A stretch of DNA of 61,911 nucleotides. Source: Candidatus Iainarchaeum sp. (GTDB lineage Archaea; Iainarchaeota; Iainarchaeia; Iainarchaeales; VGJJ01). Every line of letters begins with the position of its first letter. Within the stretch, counting starts at the first letter, position 1. Shown here in pieces: positions 53,326-60,108 of the stretch. The position numbers and the translations under genes are program-made. The notes below the pieces were generated by a model, which had not been told where the DNA came from, searched no databases, and worked only from the letters and a program-made list of their open reading frames with translations. The stretch lies in the NCBI GenBank assembly GCA_016198125.1, contig JACQJG010000019.1, positions 1-61,911 on the forward strand. The letters run 5' to 3'.

Positions 53326-53389
53326 GAAAAGCTTGCCTTTCCAAAATAATAAAAGGTTTTACCCAAATGGGCTTCCTTTCCTCACAGCG

Positions 53390-53401
53390 CTTTTAAAGAC
53401 C
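53390..53401 (+). promoter_or_regulatory. TATA-like box for the ispD operon
   Basis: CTTTTAAAGACC-like sequence lies about 30-40 bases before the ispD ATG at 53432, which itself is preceded by CCGGGGAAGC. It would drive ispD, yjbQ, the RuBisCO-like gene and ispF as one transcript. Confidence 0.45.
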
Positions 53402-53431
53402 TCGCAGAGAGTACAATAACCGGGGAAGCAT

Positions 53432-54136
53432 ATGACGGTGTGGGCCATTGTGGGAGCAGGAGGCATTGGAAAGCGCATGGGCGCTGGCAAGAACAAAGTG
53501 CTTTTGAAAGTGGCGGGAAAAGAAGTGCTTGCGCATACGTTACAGGTGTTCGAAGGCACGCGGGTAGTAGACAAAGTCCTTTTAGTCATTCACCCGGACA
53601 ATGCAATGGAAGCCCAAAAACTTGTGAAAAAGTACGCGTTCAAAAAAGTGCACGCCATTGTGCAAGGAGGAAGGGAAAGACAGGATTCTGTGTGGAACGG
53701 CCTTCAAAAGGCCAGGGAATTGGGCGCAGAAAAAGGAGACTTTCTTTGCATTCATAACGGGGCCAATCCGCTGGTTCAACCTGCAGAAATTAAAGCGTGT
53801 TTGGATGCTGCACGCGAAACCAAGGCGGCGGTGCTGGGTTTTAAGGTCAAAGACACTCTTCGAAGGGTAAGTGAAAACCTTGTGAGCCTTGGCACGGTGG
53901 ACCGCAAAGGATTGTGGGCCATGCAAACCCCGCAGTGCATTGAATTTTCTCTTGCATGGAACGCGTTTGAAAACGCAATGAAAGAAGGGTTTTATGGCAC
54001 GGATGATGTCCAACTGGTTGAACGAATGGGGCACCCCGTACGGGTGGTGGAATGCGGGTATGAAAACATAAAACTCACAACGCCGGAAGATTTGCGCATC
54101 GCGGAAGGCATTTTTAAACAACGCGCTAAAAAATAA
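53432..54136 (+). CDS. ispD: 2-C-methyl-D-erythritol 4-phosphate cytidylyltransferase
   Basis: MEP step 3: joins methylerythritol 4-phosphate to CTP. 234 residues. The nucleotide loop is IVGAGGIGKRMGAGKNKVLL (family AAGxGxRMG...K), followed by GGRERQDSVWNGL and the C-terminal QTPQCIEF, GTDDVQLVERMG and ENIKLTTPEDL, all expected. One region departs: where most family members read HDAARP, this has HNGANP, so the usual Asp and Arg of the metal/substrate site are changed. The rest is intact. Its stop overlaps the next frame (TAATG), starting the ispD-yjbQ-RLP-ispF operon. Confidence 0.88.
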   Translation: MTVWAIVGAGGIGKRMGAGKNKVLLKVAGKEVLAHTLQVFEGTRVVDKVLLVIHPDNAMEAQKLVKKYAFKKVHAIVQGGRERQDSVWNGLQKARELGAEKGDFLCIHNGANPLVQPAEIKACLDAARETKAAVLGFKVKDTLRRVSENLVSLGTVDRKGLWAMQTPQCIEFSLAWNAFENAMKEGFYGTDDVQLVERMGHPVRVVECGYENIKLTTPEDLRIAEGIFKQRAKK

Positions 54137-54147
54137 TGGAGGGCTTT

Positions 54148-54573
54148 ATGAAAAATGTTGTTTCATTCATTGAAATGCAAACCCGACAGGTAATGGAATT
54201 TCATGACATTACAGAAAAGGTCAGAGAAGCCGTAAAGAAAAGCAATGTAAAAGAGGGCCTTGTCAACGTGTTCACGCAGCACACCACGTGCTGTGTTAAA
54301 ATTAATGAATTTGAAGAAAAGTTAATGCAGGATTTTTACCAGTTTCTTGAAAAGCGCGTTCCCCAGTTTGAAAAATACGGCCACGACATTAACCCTGTTG
54401 ACGGAAGAAAGAATGCGCACTCGCACTTGAAATCCCTTATTTTGAACACGTCTGAATGCATTCCCCTGCAAAAAGGAGAATTGCTGTTAGGCACATGGCA
54501 ACGCGTTTTCTTTGTGGAATTGGACGGGCCAAGAGAAAAAAGAAAAGTCATTGTGCAAGTGCTTGGCGAATAG
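54148..54573 (+). CDS. yjbQ: YjbQ/UPF0047 family protein
   Basis: From ATG 54148, which has GGAGGG 4-9 bases before it (an ATG at 54136 overlaps the ispD stop). About 141 residues: VFTQHTTCCVKINEFE, KYGHDINPVDGRKNAHSHLKSLILNTSECIPLQKGELLLGTWQRVFFVELDGPR, the standard family signatures with conserved His residues that likely hold a metal. The in vivo role of this family is not settled; the E. coli protein has been reported to show thiamine-phosphate-synthase-like activity. Placement between ispD and a RuBisCO-like gene is notable, since DXP is also a thiamine precursor. Confidence 0.88.
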   Translation: MKNVVSFIEMQTRQVMEFHDITEKVREAVKKSNVKEGLVNVFTQHTTCCVKINEFEEKLMQDFYQFLEKRVPQFEKYGHDINPVDGRKNAHSHLKSLILNTSECIPLQKGELLLGTWQRVFFVELDGPREKRKVIVQVLGE

Positions 54574-54594
54574 GTTTTAAGGAAGTGAACGTGC

Positions 54595-55893
54595 ATGAAC
54601 AAAGAGGATATGAATGGCTTTCTTGCACTGGGAAAAGACCTGGGGCAGGAGTATGCCTTGTTTACTTATCTCATTGAAACCCCTATTGACCCTGTGACTG
54701 CAGGCGCGCATTTGTGCCAGGAGCAGAGCACGGCCCAATGGCACCGCGTGGGAGTGGAAGAGGATTTCCGGGAAAAATACGGCGCAAAAGTAGTGTCATG
54801 CAAAACACTGGAAGTGAATTCAAAGCCCAAGATTCAGGCATTTGTAGAAGGGGAAAAATACACGATTGCAGAAATAAAAATCGCGCACCCTACCATTAAT
54901 TTTGGCCCAAAAATCCCGAATCTTATCACGGCGGCTGCTGGGGAAGGGGCGTTTCACTGCCCGGCAGTGAACACCATCAAACTGGTCAACGTTGAATTGC
55001 CTGAAAAATACCTGCGCGCTTTTGAAGGCCCCAAATTTGGACTGAAAGGGCTGCGCCGGGTAATGAAAGTAAAAGACCGGCCTTTTTTCTTTGGGGTGGT
55101 AAAACCCAACATTGGATTGCCTCCAAAACCGTTTGCAGAACTTGCATACCAGGCATGGAAAGGCGGCTTGGACGCGTGCAAGGACGATGAACTGCTTTCC
55201 GATGTGGAATACTCGCCGCTCAAAAAAAGACTTGAACTGGTTTTGGAAAAAATGTTCAAGGCAGAACAGGAAACGGGCGAAAAGAAAATGTTTGTTGCCA
55301 ATATCACAGACGAAGTGGACCGCGTCCTGGAACTGCATGACTTGGTTGCAGGAATGGGGGGAAATGCAGTCATGGTTAATGCATTTCCTGTGGGGTTGAG
55401 CGGGGTGCGCATGCTGGCAAAAAAAACAAAAATACCCGTTGTGGCGCACTTTGATTTTATTGCGCCTTTCACGCGAATGCCATACTTTGGAGTTAAATCT
55501 GAACTTATCACACGACTGCAACGCCTGGCTGGATGCGATGCCATTATCATGCCCGGACTGGGAAAACGCATGCTGGTGGCAGAAGAAGAAGTCAAGGAAA
55601 ACGTGAAGGCGTGCTTGTATGACATGAAGAACATTCAGCCCTGCCTTCCAGTTCCCGGCGGCAGTGATTGGGCAGGGTCCCTGCCAAAAATGCATGAGGC
55701 TTTTCAAACGGTTGACTTTGGAATGGTGCCTGGAAGAGGCGTGTTTGGCCATCCTTTGGGGCCAGAAGGCGGGGCACGGAGTTTGCGCGAGGCGTGGGAA
55801 GCCCTGGAAAAAGGGGTTTCGCTGGAAAAGCATGCGGAAACGCATGAGGCTTTGCGCACGGCCATTGAGTGCTTTGGAAAAAAGAAGGAGTGA
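54595..55893 (+). CDS. RuBisCO-like protein (form IV), encoded within the MEP gene cluster
   Basis: 432 residues of RuBisCO large-subunit fold. Key positions: VVKPNIGL (Lys170 kept, but Asn172 where carboxylases have Lys), KDDE (Lys196, Asp198, Glu199: the carbamate and metal site kept), AHFDFIAPF (His285 kept, next residue Phe instead of Arg), AAGEGAF where the carboxylase Asn is expected, and no GKLEG loop 6 (MPGLGKRM instead). These changes, and the run EQSTAQWHRVGVEEDF, FGPKIPNLITA, ANITDEVD, VPGGSDWAGSLP and FVPGRG-like VPGRGVFGHP, match form IV RuBisCO-like proteins such as that of Chlorobium as I remember it, rather than archaeal form III. So carboxylation is not expected; enolisation/isomerisation of a sulfur sugar phosphate is. 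Overlapping operon context: 22 bases after yjbQ, 5 before ispF. Confidence 0.9.
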   Translation: MNKEDMNGFLALGKDLGQEYALFTYLIETPIDPVTAGAHLCQEQSTAQWHRVGVEEDFREKYGAKVVSCKTLEVNSKPKIQAFVEGEKYTIAEIKIAHPTINFGPKIPNLITAAAGEGAFHCPAVNTIKLVNVELPEKYLRAFEGPKFGLKGLRRVMKVKDRPFFFGVVKPNIGLPPKPFAELAYQAWKGGLDACKDDELLSDVEYSPLKKRLELVLEKMFKAEQETGEKKMFVANITDEVDRVLELHDLVAGMGGNAVMVNAFPVGLSGVRMLAKKTKIPVVAHFDFIAPFTRMPYFGVKSELITRLQRLAGCDAIIMPGLGKRMLVAEEEVKENVKACLYDMKNIQPCLPVPGGSDWAGSLPKMHEAFQTVDFGMVPGRGVFGHPLGPEGGARSLREAWEALEKGVSLEKHAETHEALRTAIECFGKKKE

Positions 55894-55898
55894 AAAGA

Positions 55899-56393
55899 GT
55901 GTACCGTATTGGGTTTGGAGTGGATTCTCACCGGTTTGAAGCTGTTTCAACGGGCAAAAAACTCATGCTGGGGGGCATTGAAATCCCCCATCCTGTTGGA
56001 ATGGAGTCGCATTCAGATGGCGATGTGATTTTACATGCCTTGTACAATGCGCTGGCCAGTGCCTTGGGAGAAGGAAGCATTGGCACGGCGTTTCCAGATT
56101 CGAAAGAAGAAAACCAGGGACGCGATTCCAAAGAATTCGTTGCACACATTCTACAAAAAACAAGACAAGAAGGCTACATAATTCAGAATGTGGGGGTTAG
56201 CTTGGAGTGCAAAACCCCGAAAATCAACCCGCATGAAAAGGCCTTCAAGGAGTCCATTGCACAGTTGCTGGGCATTAAAGTCGAACAGGTAGCCGTGCAC
56301 GCTACCACGGGAGAAAGCCTTACGGCTGTTGGAAAAGGAAAAGGCATTTACACCCAAGTCATTGTACTCTTGGAAAAACACCAAAAACGTTGA
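55899..56393 (+). CDS. ispF: 2-C-methyl-D-erythritol 2,4-cyclodiphosphate synthase
   Basis: MEP step 5: cyclises CDP-methylerythritol 2-phosphate with release of CMP. From GTG 55899 (164 residues), with AAGGAG 8 bases upstream; a GTG at 55890 overlapping the previous stop is possible. YRIGFGVDSHRF carries the zinc Asp and His, HSDGDVILHALYNALASALGEGSIGTAFPD the third His and catalytic loop, and ATTGESLTAVGKGKGI the C-terminal signature. Complete. Last gene of the ispD operon. Confidence 0.93.
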   Translation: MYRIGFGVDSHRFEAVSTGKKLMLGGIEIPHPVGMESHSDGDVILHALYNALASALGEGSIGTAFPDSKEENQGRDSKEFVAHILQKTRQEGYIIQNVGVSLECKTPKINPHEKAFKESIAQLLGIKVEQVAVHATTGESLTAVGKGKGIYTQVIVLLEKHQKR

Positions 56394-56447
56394 ATGACGT
56401 AAAATGATTTGGGGATTAACGTAAGGCTTTTAAATGGGGTCCGGTTG

Positions 56448-56460
56448 GAATATTTTATAC
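56448..56460 (+). promoter_or_regulatory. TATA-like box for dxs
   Basis: AATATTTTATACT lies about 25-38 bases before the dxs ATG at 56486, followed by GGGGGTGGGG. The 92-base gap after ispF is otherwise without features. It implies dxs has its own transcript. Confidence 0.55.
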
Positions 56461-56485
56461 TGTTTATTGGGGGTGGGGCCCTTCC

Positions 56486-58285
56486 ATGTATGAAACCAAA
56501 ATCACCACTAAACTATTGAGTAAAGTGAACAGCCCGCAGGACATCAAGCATTTTTCTTTCCCGAAACTCAATGAGCTTGCAGAGGAAGTGCGGGAAACGC
56601 TTATCTGCGTGTGCGCAAAAAATGGAGGGCACATTGGCACGAACCTGGGGGTCGTGGAGTTAACGATTGCACTGCATTACGCGTTTGATTCTCCAAAAGA
56701 CAAACTGGTGTTTGACACCACCCATCAAACGTACACGCACAAACTGCTCACTGGAAAACGGGAAAAGTTTGACACGATTTGCACGCCAAAAGGCATTCCG
56801 CGTTTTTCCGTGCGCTCAGACAATGTGCATGACTGCTGGGGCGCTGGACACGCGTCCACTGGTTTGAGTGCGGCCATGGGCATGGCCGAGGCAAGAAAGC
56901 GCAACAAAAAACAATACGAAGTAGTGGCCATCGTTGGAGACGGGGCCATGACAGGCGGCATGTGCTTTGAGGCTATGAACAACATTGGGTACAATCAAAC
57001 GGATTTACTCATTGTATTGAATGACAATAAAATGAGCATTTCTCCCAACGTGGGCGCTTTGTATGAGTACATGAAGCGCCTGTCCATGACCAGTGCCTCA
57101 GACAAGCCGCGCAGGGAAATTGGAACCATTTTTGAAAAACTGGGCATCAGGTATTATGGCCCGGTAGACGGACACGACATTGAAGGATTGGTGCAGGCGT
57201 TCAACGAATTAAAGCACATTCGCGGCCCCAAACTGTTGCATGTTCTAACAGAAAAAGGAAAGGGCATGCAGTACATGGAAAAAGACAAGGCCCGGTGGCA
57301 TGAACATGCAGCGTTTGACATTGAAACAGGGGATCCTGTAAAACCCAAAAGCCCTACCCTGGAAGGAGTGGCCGTGCAGGCGCTCATAGAACTTGCGGAA
57401 AAAGACGATTCCATTATTGGCATTACTGCGGCCATGCCGTCTGGAACTGCAATGGCCAAGTTTGGAGAAAAGTTTCCTGACCGGTTTTATGATGTGGGAA
57501 TCGCGGAAGAACATGCGACTACTTTTGCTGCCGGGCTTGCGTGCGAAGGCGTGAAACCATTTGTGTGCATTTACTCTCCTTTTTTACAGCGCGCATTTGA
57601 CCAAATCATGCATGATGTTTCATTGCAGGATTTGCCGGTGCGGTTCATGGTGCCCAAAGCCGCGATTACAGGCGATGGCCCCACCCAAGGAGGCATTTTG
57701 GATTTGAGTTATTTGCGCGTCATTCCTAACACCGTAGTGATGGCGCCAAAAGATGAGAATGAGTTGCGGCACATGATTAAAACCATGCAACTCTATGAAA
57801 AAGGGCCCATCAGCGTGCGCTACCCCAAAGGAAACATAAACTCAATTCCTGCTGAACCCTTAAAGGAAATTCCCATTGGCCAGGCAGAGGTTTTACGCGA
57901 AGGAAAAGACGTGGCGCTGATTGCCATTGGAAGCATGGTGGGGGACGCGTTAAAGGCTTCGGATCAATTAAAAGGAATGGGCATTGAGGCTGCTGTGGTA
58001 AACGCGCGCTTTGCCAAGCCCTTGGACGAAAAAACCATTATTCATGCGCTAAAAACGTGCGGTAAAGGCATTACCTTGGAAGAAAACACCCTTGTGGGCG
58101 GGTTTGGAAGCGCGGTGCTTGAACTCCTAGAAAGCAGGGGCTTGCAAGACATTCACGTGACGCGCATTGGCGCACCGGATGAGTACATTGGGTATGATGA
58201 TCCTAAGAACATTAAAGCCGGGTATGGAATGAATGTGGAAAGCATTGTGGCGCGCGCAAAGGAATGGGTTGCACGAACCAAGTAA
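56486..58285 (+). CDS. dxs: 1-deoxy-D-xylulose-5-phosphate synthase
   Basis: MEP step 1: thiamine-diphosphate-dependent condensation of pyruvate with glyceraldehyde 3-phosphate, releasing CO2. 599 residues. The ThDP motif is VAIVGDGAMTGG...NDNKMSIS; HIGTNLGVVELTIALHYAF and FDTTHQTYTHK are the N-terminal signatures; GHDIEGL follows; the second domain has the catalytic GIAEEHATTFAAGLA and PKAAITGDGPTQGG; the C-terminal domain is complete. Pyruvate and the TpiA product, encoded just downstream, are its substrates. Confidence 0.96.
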   Translation: MYETKITTKLLSKVNSPQDIKHFSFPKLNELAEEVRETLICVCAKNGGHIGTNLGVVELTIALHYAFDSPKDKLVFDTTHQTYTHKLLTGKREKFDTICTPKGIPRFSVRSDNVHDCWGAGHASTGLSAAMGMAEARKRNKKQYEVVAIVGDGAMTGGMCFEAMNNIGYNQTDLLIVLNDNKMSISPNVGALYEYMKRLSMTSASDKPRREIGTIFEKLGIRYYGPVDGHDIEGLVQAFNELKHIRGPKLLHVLTEKGKGMQYMEKDKARWHEHAAFDIETGDPVKPKSPTLEGVAVQALIELAEKDDSIIGITAAMPSGTAMAKFGEKFPDRFYDVGIAEEHATTFAAGLACEGVKPFVCIYSPFLQRAFDQIMHDVSLQDLPVRFMVPKAAITGDGPTQGGILDLSYLRVIPNTVVMAPKDENELRHMIKTMQLYEKGPISVRYPKGNINSIPAEPLKEIPIGQAEVLREGKDVALIAIGSMVGDALKASDQLKGMGIEAAVVNARFAKPLDEKTIIHALKTCGKGITLEENTLVGGFGSAVLELLESRGLQDIHVTRIGAPDEYIGYDDPKNIKAGYGMNVESIVARAKEWVARTK

Positions 58286-58291
58286 ACGTAA

Positions 58292-58309
58292 TTTTATACA
58301 TAACCTGTT
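58292..58309 (+). promoter_or_regulatory. tpiA promoter element, identical to one at 15869
   Basis: TTTTATACATAACCTGTT, with the TATA-like TTTTATAC about 25-30 bases before the tpiA ATG at 58324. The same 18 bases occur before the aCPSF2 gene. Confidence 0.5.
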
Positions 58310-58323
58310 TTTGGAGAAGCCTC

Positions 58324-59013
58324 ATGACTCACGAACGTTTTTTGTTTGTAAATTTTAAAGCCTATTTGGAAGCTTCTCACACCCGCGCCTTGGATTTGGT
58401 CAAAGCCATGGAAGACGTGCAGGAAACGCATGAAAAAATTACTTTGATTCCAGTAGTGCAAGCGTTAGACCTTGCCTGGTTGCAGGATAAAACATCCTTG
58501 CCCTTGTGGGGCCAGCACGCGGACTCCATTCAACCAGGAGCATTCACCGGGCACGTGCTGCCCGAGGCCCTGAAAATAGCGGGGGCAACAGGAACGTTGG
58601 TGAATCATGCAGAGCGCAAAGTCGATAATGCGGTGCTTGAAAGGACAATGGCCCGGTGCAGGGAAGCAACCCTTTTGATTCAGGCTTGCGCAGAAACTGT
58701 GGAACGCGCCATTCAAATCGCTTCCATGCCCGTTCAACCGAACTTCATTGCATTCGAGCCCCCGGAATTGATTGGAGGTACTGTCTCAGTGTCCAGTGCA
58801 CAACCGGAAATCGTGCAACGCTTCGTGGAAAAAGTAAGAGAACGCTCTCCAAATACCATTCCCATTTGCGGGGCCGGAGTTAAGAACGCCCAAGACGTGG
58901 CCAAGGCATTGGAATTGGGCACGCAAGGAATTTTAGTGGCCAGCGGCGTTGTGAAAGCACCCAATCAAAAAGAAGCATTGGAAGAATTGTGCAAGGGGTT
59001 CGGTCAACGTTAA
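58324..59013 (+). CDS. tpiA: Triosephosphate isomerase, archaeal short type
   Basis: Interconverts dihydroxyacetone phosphate and glyceraldehyde 3-phosphate; the latter is a substrate of Dxs. From ATG 58324, about 229 residues, the short archaeal length. VNFKAY has the catalytic Lys, LVNHAERK the catalytic His, and FIAFEPPELIGGT the catalytic Glu; GAGVKNAQDV and GTQGILVASGVVKA are the phosphate-binding loops. Placement directly after dxs suggests a substrate-supply role in isoprenoid synthesis besides glycolysis. Confidence 0.93.
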   Translation: MTHERFLFVNFKAYLEASHTRALDLVKAMEDVQETHEKITLIPVVQALDLAWLQDKTSLPLWGQHADSIQPGAFTGHVLPEALKIAGATGTLVNHAERKVDNAVLERTMARCREATLLIQACAETVERAIQIASMPVQPNFIAFEPPELIGGTVSVSSAQPEIVQRFVEKVRERSPNTIPICGAGVKNAQDVAKALELGTQGILVASGVVKAPNQKEALEELCKGFGQR

Positions 59014-59040
59014 GTGCAATTATATTTGTGGTGCCGGCAG

Positions 59041-59424
59041 TCACGCTTTTCGCTTGACCCATTCCACGTTTTTCATTTCGGCGAAGGCCTTATCCCCTGT
59101 AAGAAATTTTATTTTTTGCTTCAAGGAAATGGAATACCCAATGCAGTCCACGTATGAAAGATTCAGTTTAGGATTTTGCGCGCGCATTCTTGCCGCATTT
59201 TTGAATGCATTGTCGTCCATGTCAATTGTTTGGGGCAAAAAAGCGGCATAATACTTTTCGGCCAGGGCTTCATCAGCCTCCCTGAGGGTTGAATAATACA
59301 ATTCCATTAGATTGAGTTTTGTTGTGATAATCGTGTGCCGTTCAAAGTAGGAAAGGTAATCGGGATTGTCCTTGAGGTACTCTATAAGAGCAAATGTGTC
59401 GGCAAAATACTGCACTATCCCCAC
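59041..59424 (-). CDS. vapC: PIN-domain toxin VapC (second pair)
   Basis: 127 residues. The acidic sites are D9 (YFADTFAL), E42 (LMELYY), D93 (SYVDCIGY) and D115 (FLTGDKAF). Its start overlaps the end of the antitoxin gene by 10 bases. Clearly distinct in sequence from the pair at 14579. Convergent with tpiA. Confidence 0.85.
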   Translation of the reverse strand: MGIVQYFADTFALIEYLKDNPDYLSYFERHTIITTKLNLMELYYSTLREADEALAEKYYAAFLPQTIDMDDNAFKNAARMRAQNPKLNLSYVDCIGYSISLKQKIKFLTGDKAFAEMKNVEWVKRKA

Positions 59425-59630
59425 CCTTTCCGGATTTCATCCATGAGTTCCTGGGTGGGCTTTTTGCGCGGAAAGGTTCCGCGAAGGGTTTTAAGGGCGT
59501 CTATTTTTTGCACGGTGACAAGCAGTTTATCCAGGGGGTGAATTTTCTGCCGTTTTACGACCTCGTTATCAACAATTAAACTAATGGAATTGCCCCATTT
59601 CTTTGCTTCCACGGTTATTGTGTCACTCAT
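59415..59630 (-). CDS. vapB: AbrB-type antitoxin VapB (second pair)
   Basis: 71 residues: TITVEAKKWGNSISLIVDNEVVKRQKIHPLDKLLVTVQKI is the AbrB domain, and the tail TFPRKKPTQELMDEIRKGWG should bind the toxin. A 6-bp inverted repeat TATCATctaaATGATA lies right before the ATG, between it and a TATA-like stretch, where a VapBC complex could repress its own synthesis. Confidence 0.83.
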   Translation of the reverse strand: MSDTITVEAKKWGNSISLIVDNEVVKRQKIHPLDKLLVTVQKIDALKTLRGTFPRKKPTQELMDEIRKGWG

Positions 59631-59634
59631 AAAA

Positions 59635-59650
59635 TATCATCTAAATGATA
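59635..59650 (-). promoter_or_regulatory. Inverted repeat at the vapB start, candidate operator
   Basis: TATCAT, 4-base spacer, ATGATA, a perfect 6-bp inverted repeat 5 bases from the vapB ATG (59630). On the minus strand it follows a TATA-like TTATACTTATTG region at about 59652-59663. Confidence 0.5.
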
Positions 59651-59796
59651 CAATAAGTATAACTCGTATTTAAGTTTATGTGGGCATAAGCGCCGGTGAA
59701 TAAGCCAATCTCTTTTAACCCTCCACCCTGCGACCAAAAAGAAAACTCCTTTTCTGGCCCCCTCATAGAGGCAAGGATTTGAAGGGGGGTTTTAAT
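59651..59796. other. Intergenic region between vapB and the small membrane protein
   Basis: About 145 bases with no gene. The left part is A/T-rich promoter-like sequence for vapB; the right part ends with GAAGGGGGG, which precedes the TTG start at 59797. Nothing else recognised. Confidence 0.4.
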
Positions 59797-60024
59797 TTGG
59801 CGGATTCGGGTGAAAGCAACAAACGCTTATTTGAATTACTGGCACTCGCCATTGTAGGCGTGGCCATCATAGGAATCGCATTCGTGATAACAGGCAATCA
59901 AAGCCAGCAAAACAACAGTGCAGGGCAGGCCTTGGCCGGTGCCGTTGGTGGAACCAGCACAGCCCCCCACGAGAAGGCTTATAAGGGCACTGAACCCTGG
60001 AATCCAGCCGGAACACCGAAGTAA
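59797..60024 (+). CDS. Small single-span membrane protein
   Basis: From TTG 59797, 7 bases after a GAAGGGGGG site, 75 residues: ADSGESNKRLFELLALAIVGVAIIGIAFVITGNQSQQNNS. One N-terminal span and a short Asn/Gln/Gly/Thr-rich tail outside, ending EKAYKGTEPWNPAGTPK. No family recognised. Lies before fni with an 84-base gap. Confidence 0.55.
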   Translation: MADSGESNKRLFELLALAIVGVAIIGIAFVITGNQSQQNNSAGQALAGAVGGTSTAPHEKAYKGTEPWNPAGTPK

Positions 60025-60108
60025 AAACCTTGCGTGCCTCCTTTTTTTCTTTTTTGAGGCCATGCGCCTTAACAACGTTTTTTAACCTGGCCCTCTTTAA
60101 TTTAATGC

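Noticed and set aside
54595-55893. Archaeal form III RuBisCO (AMP pathway)
   Set aside because: The carboxylase Lys after KP, the Arg after the active His, the GKLEG loop and the Asn near GNVFG are not conserved, while form IV patterns are.
54820-55950. Minus-strand frame of 376 codons opposite the RuBisCO-like gene
   Set aside because: It lies antisense to a clearly conserved gene and shows no family resemblance.
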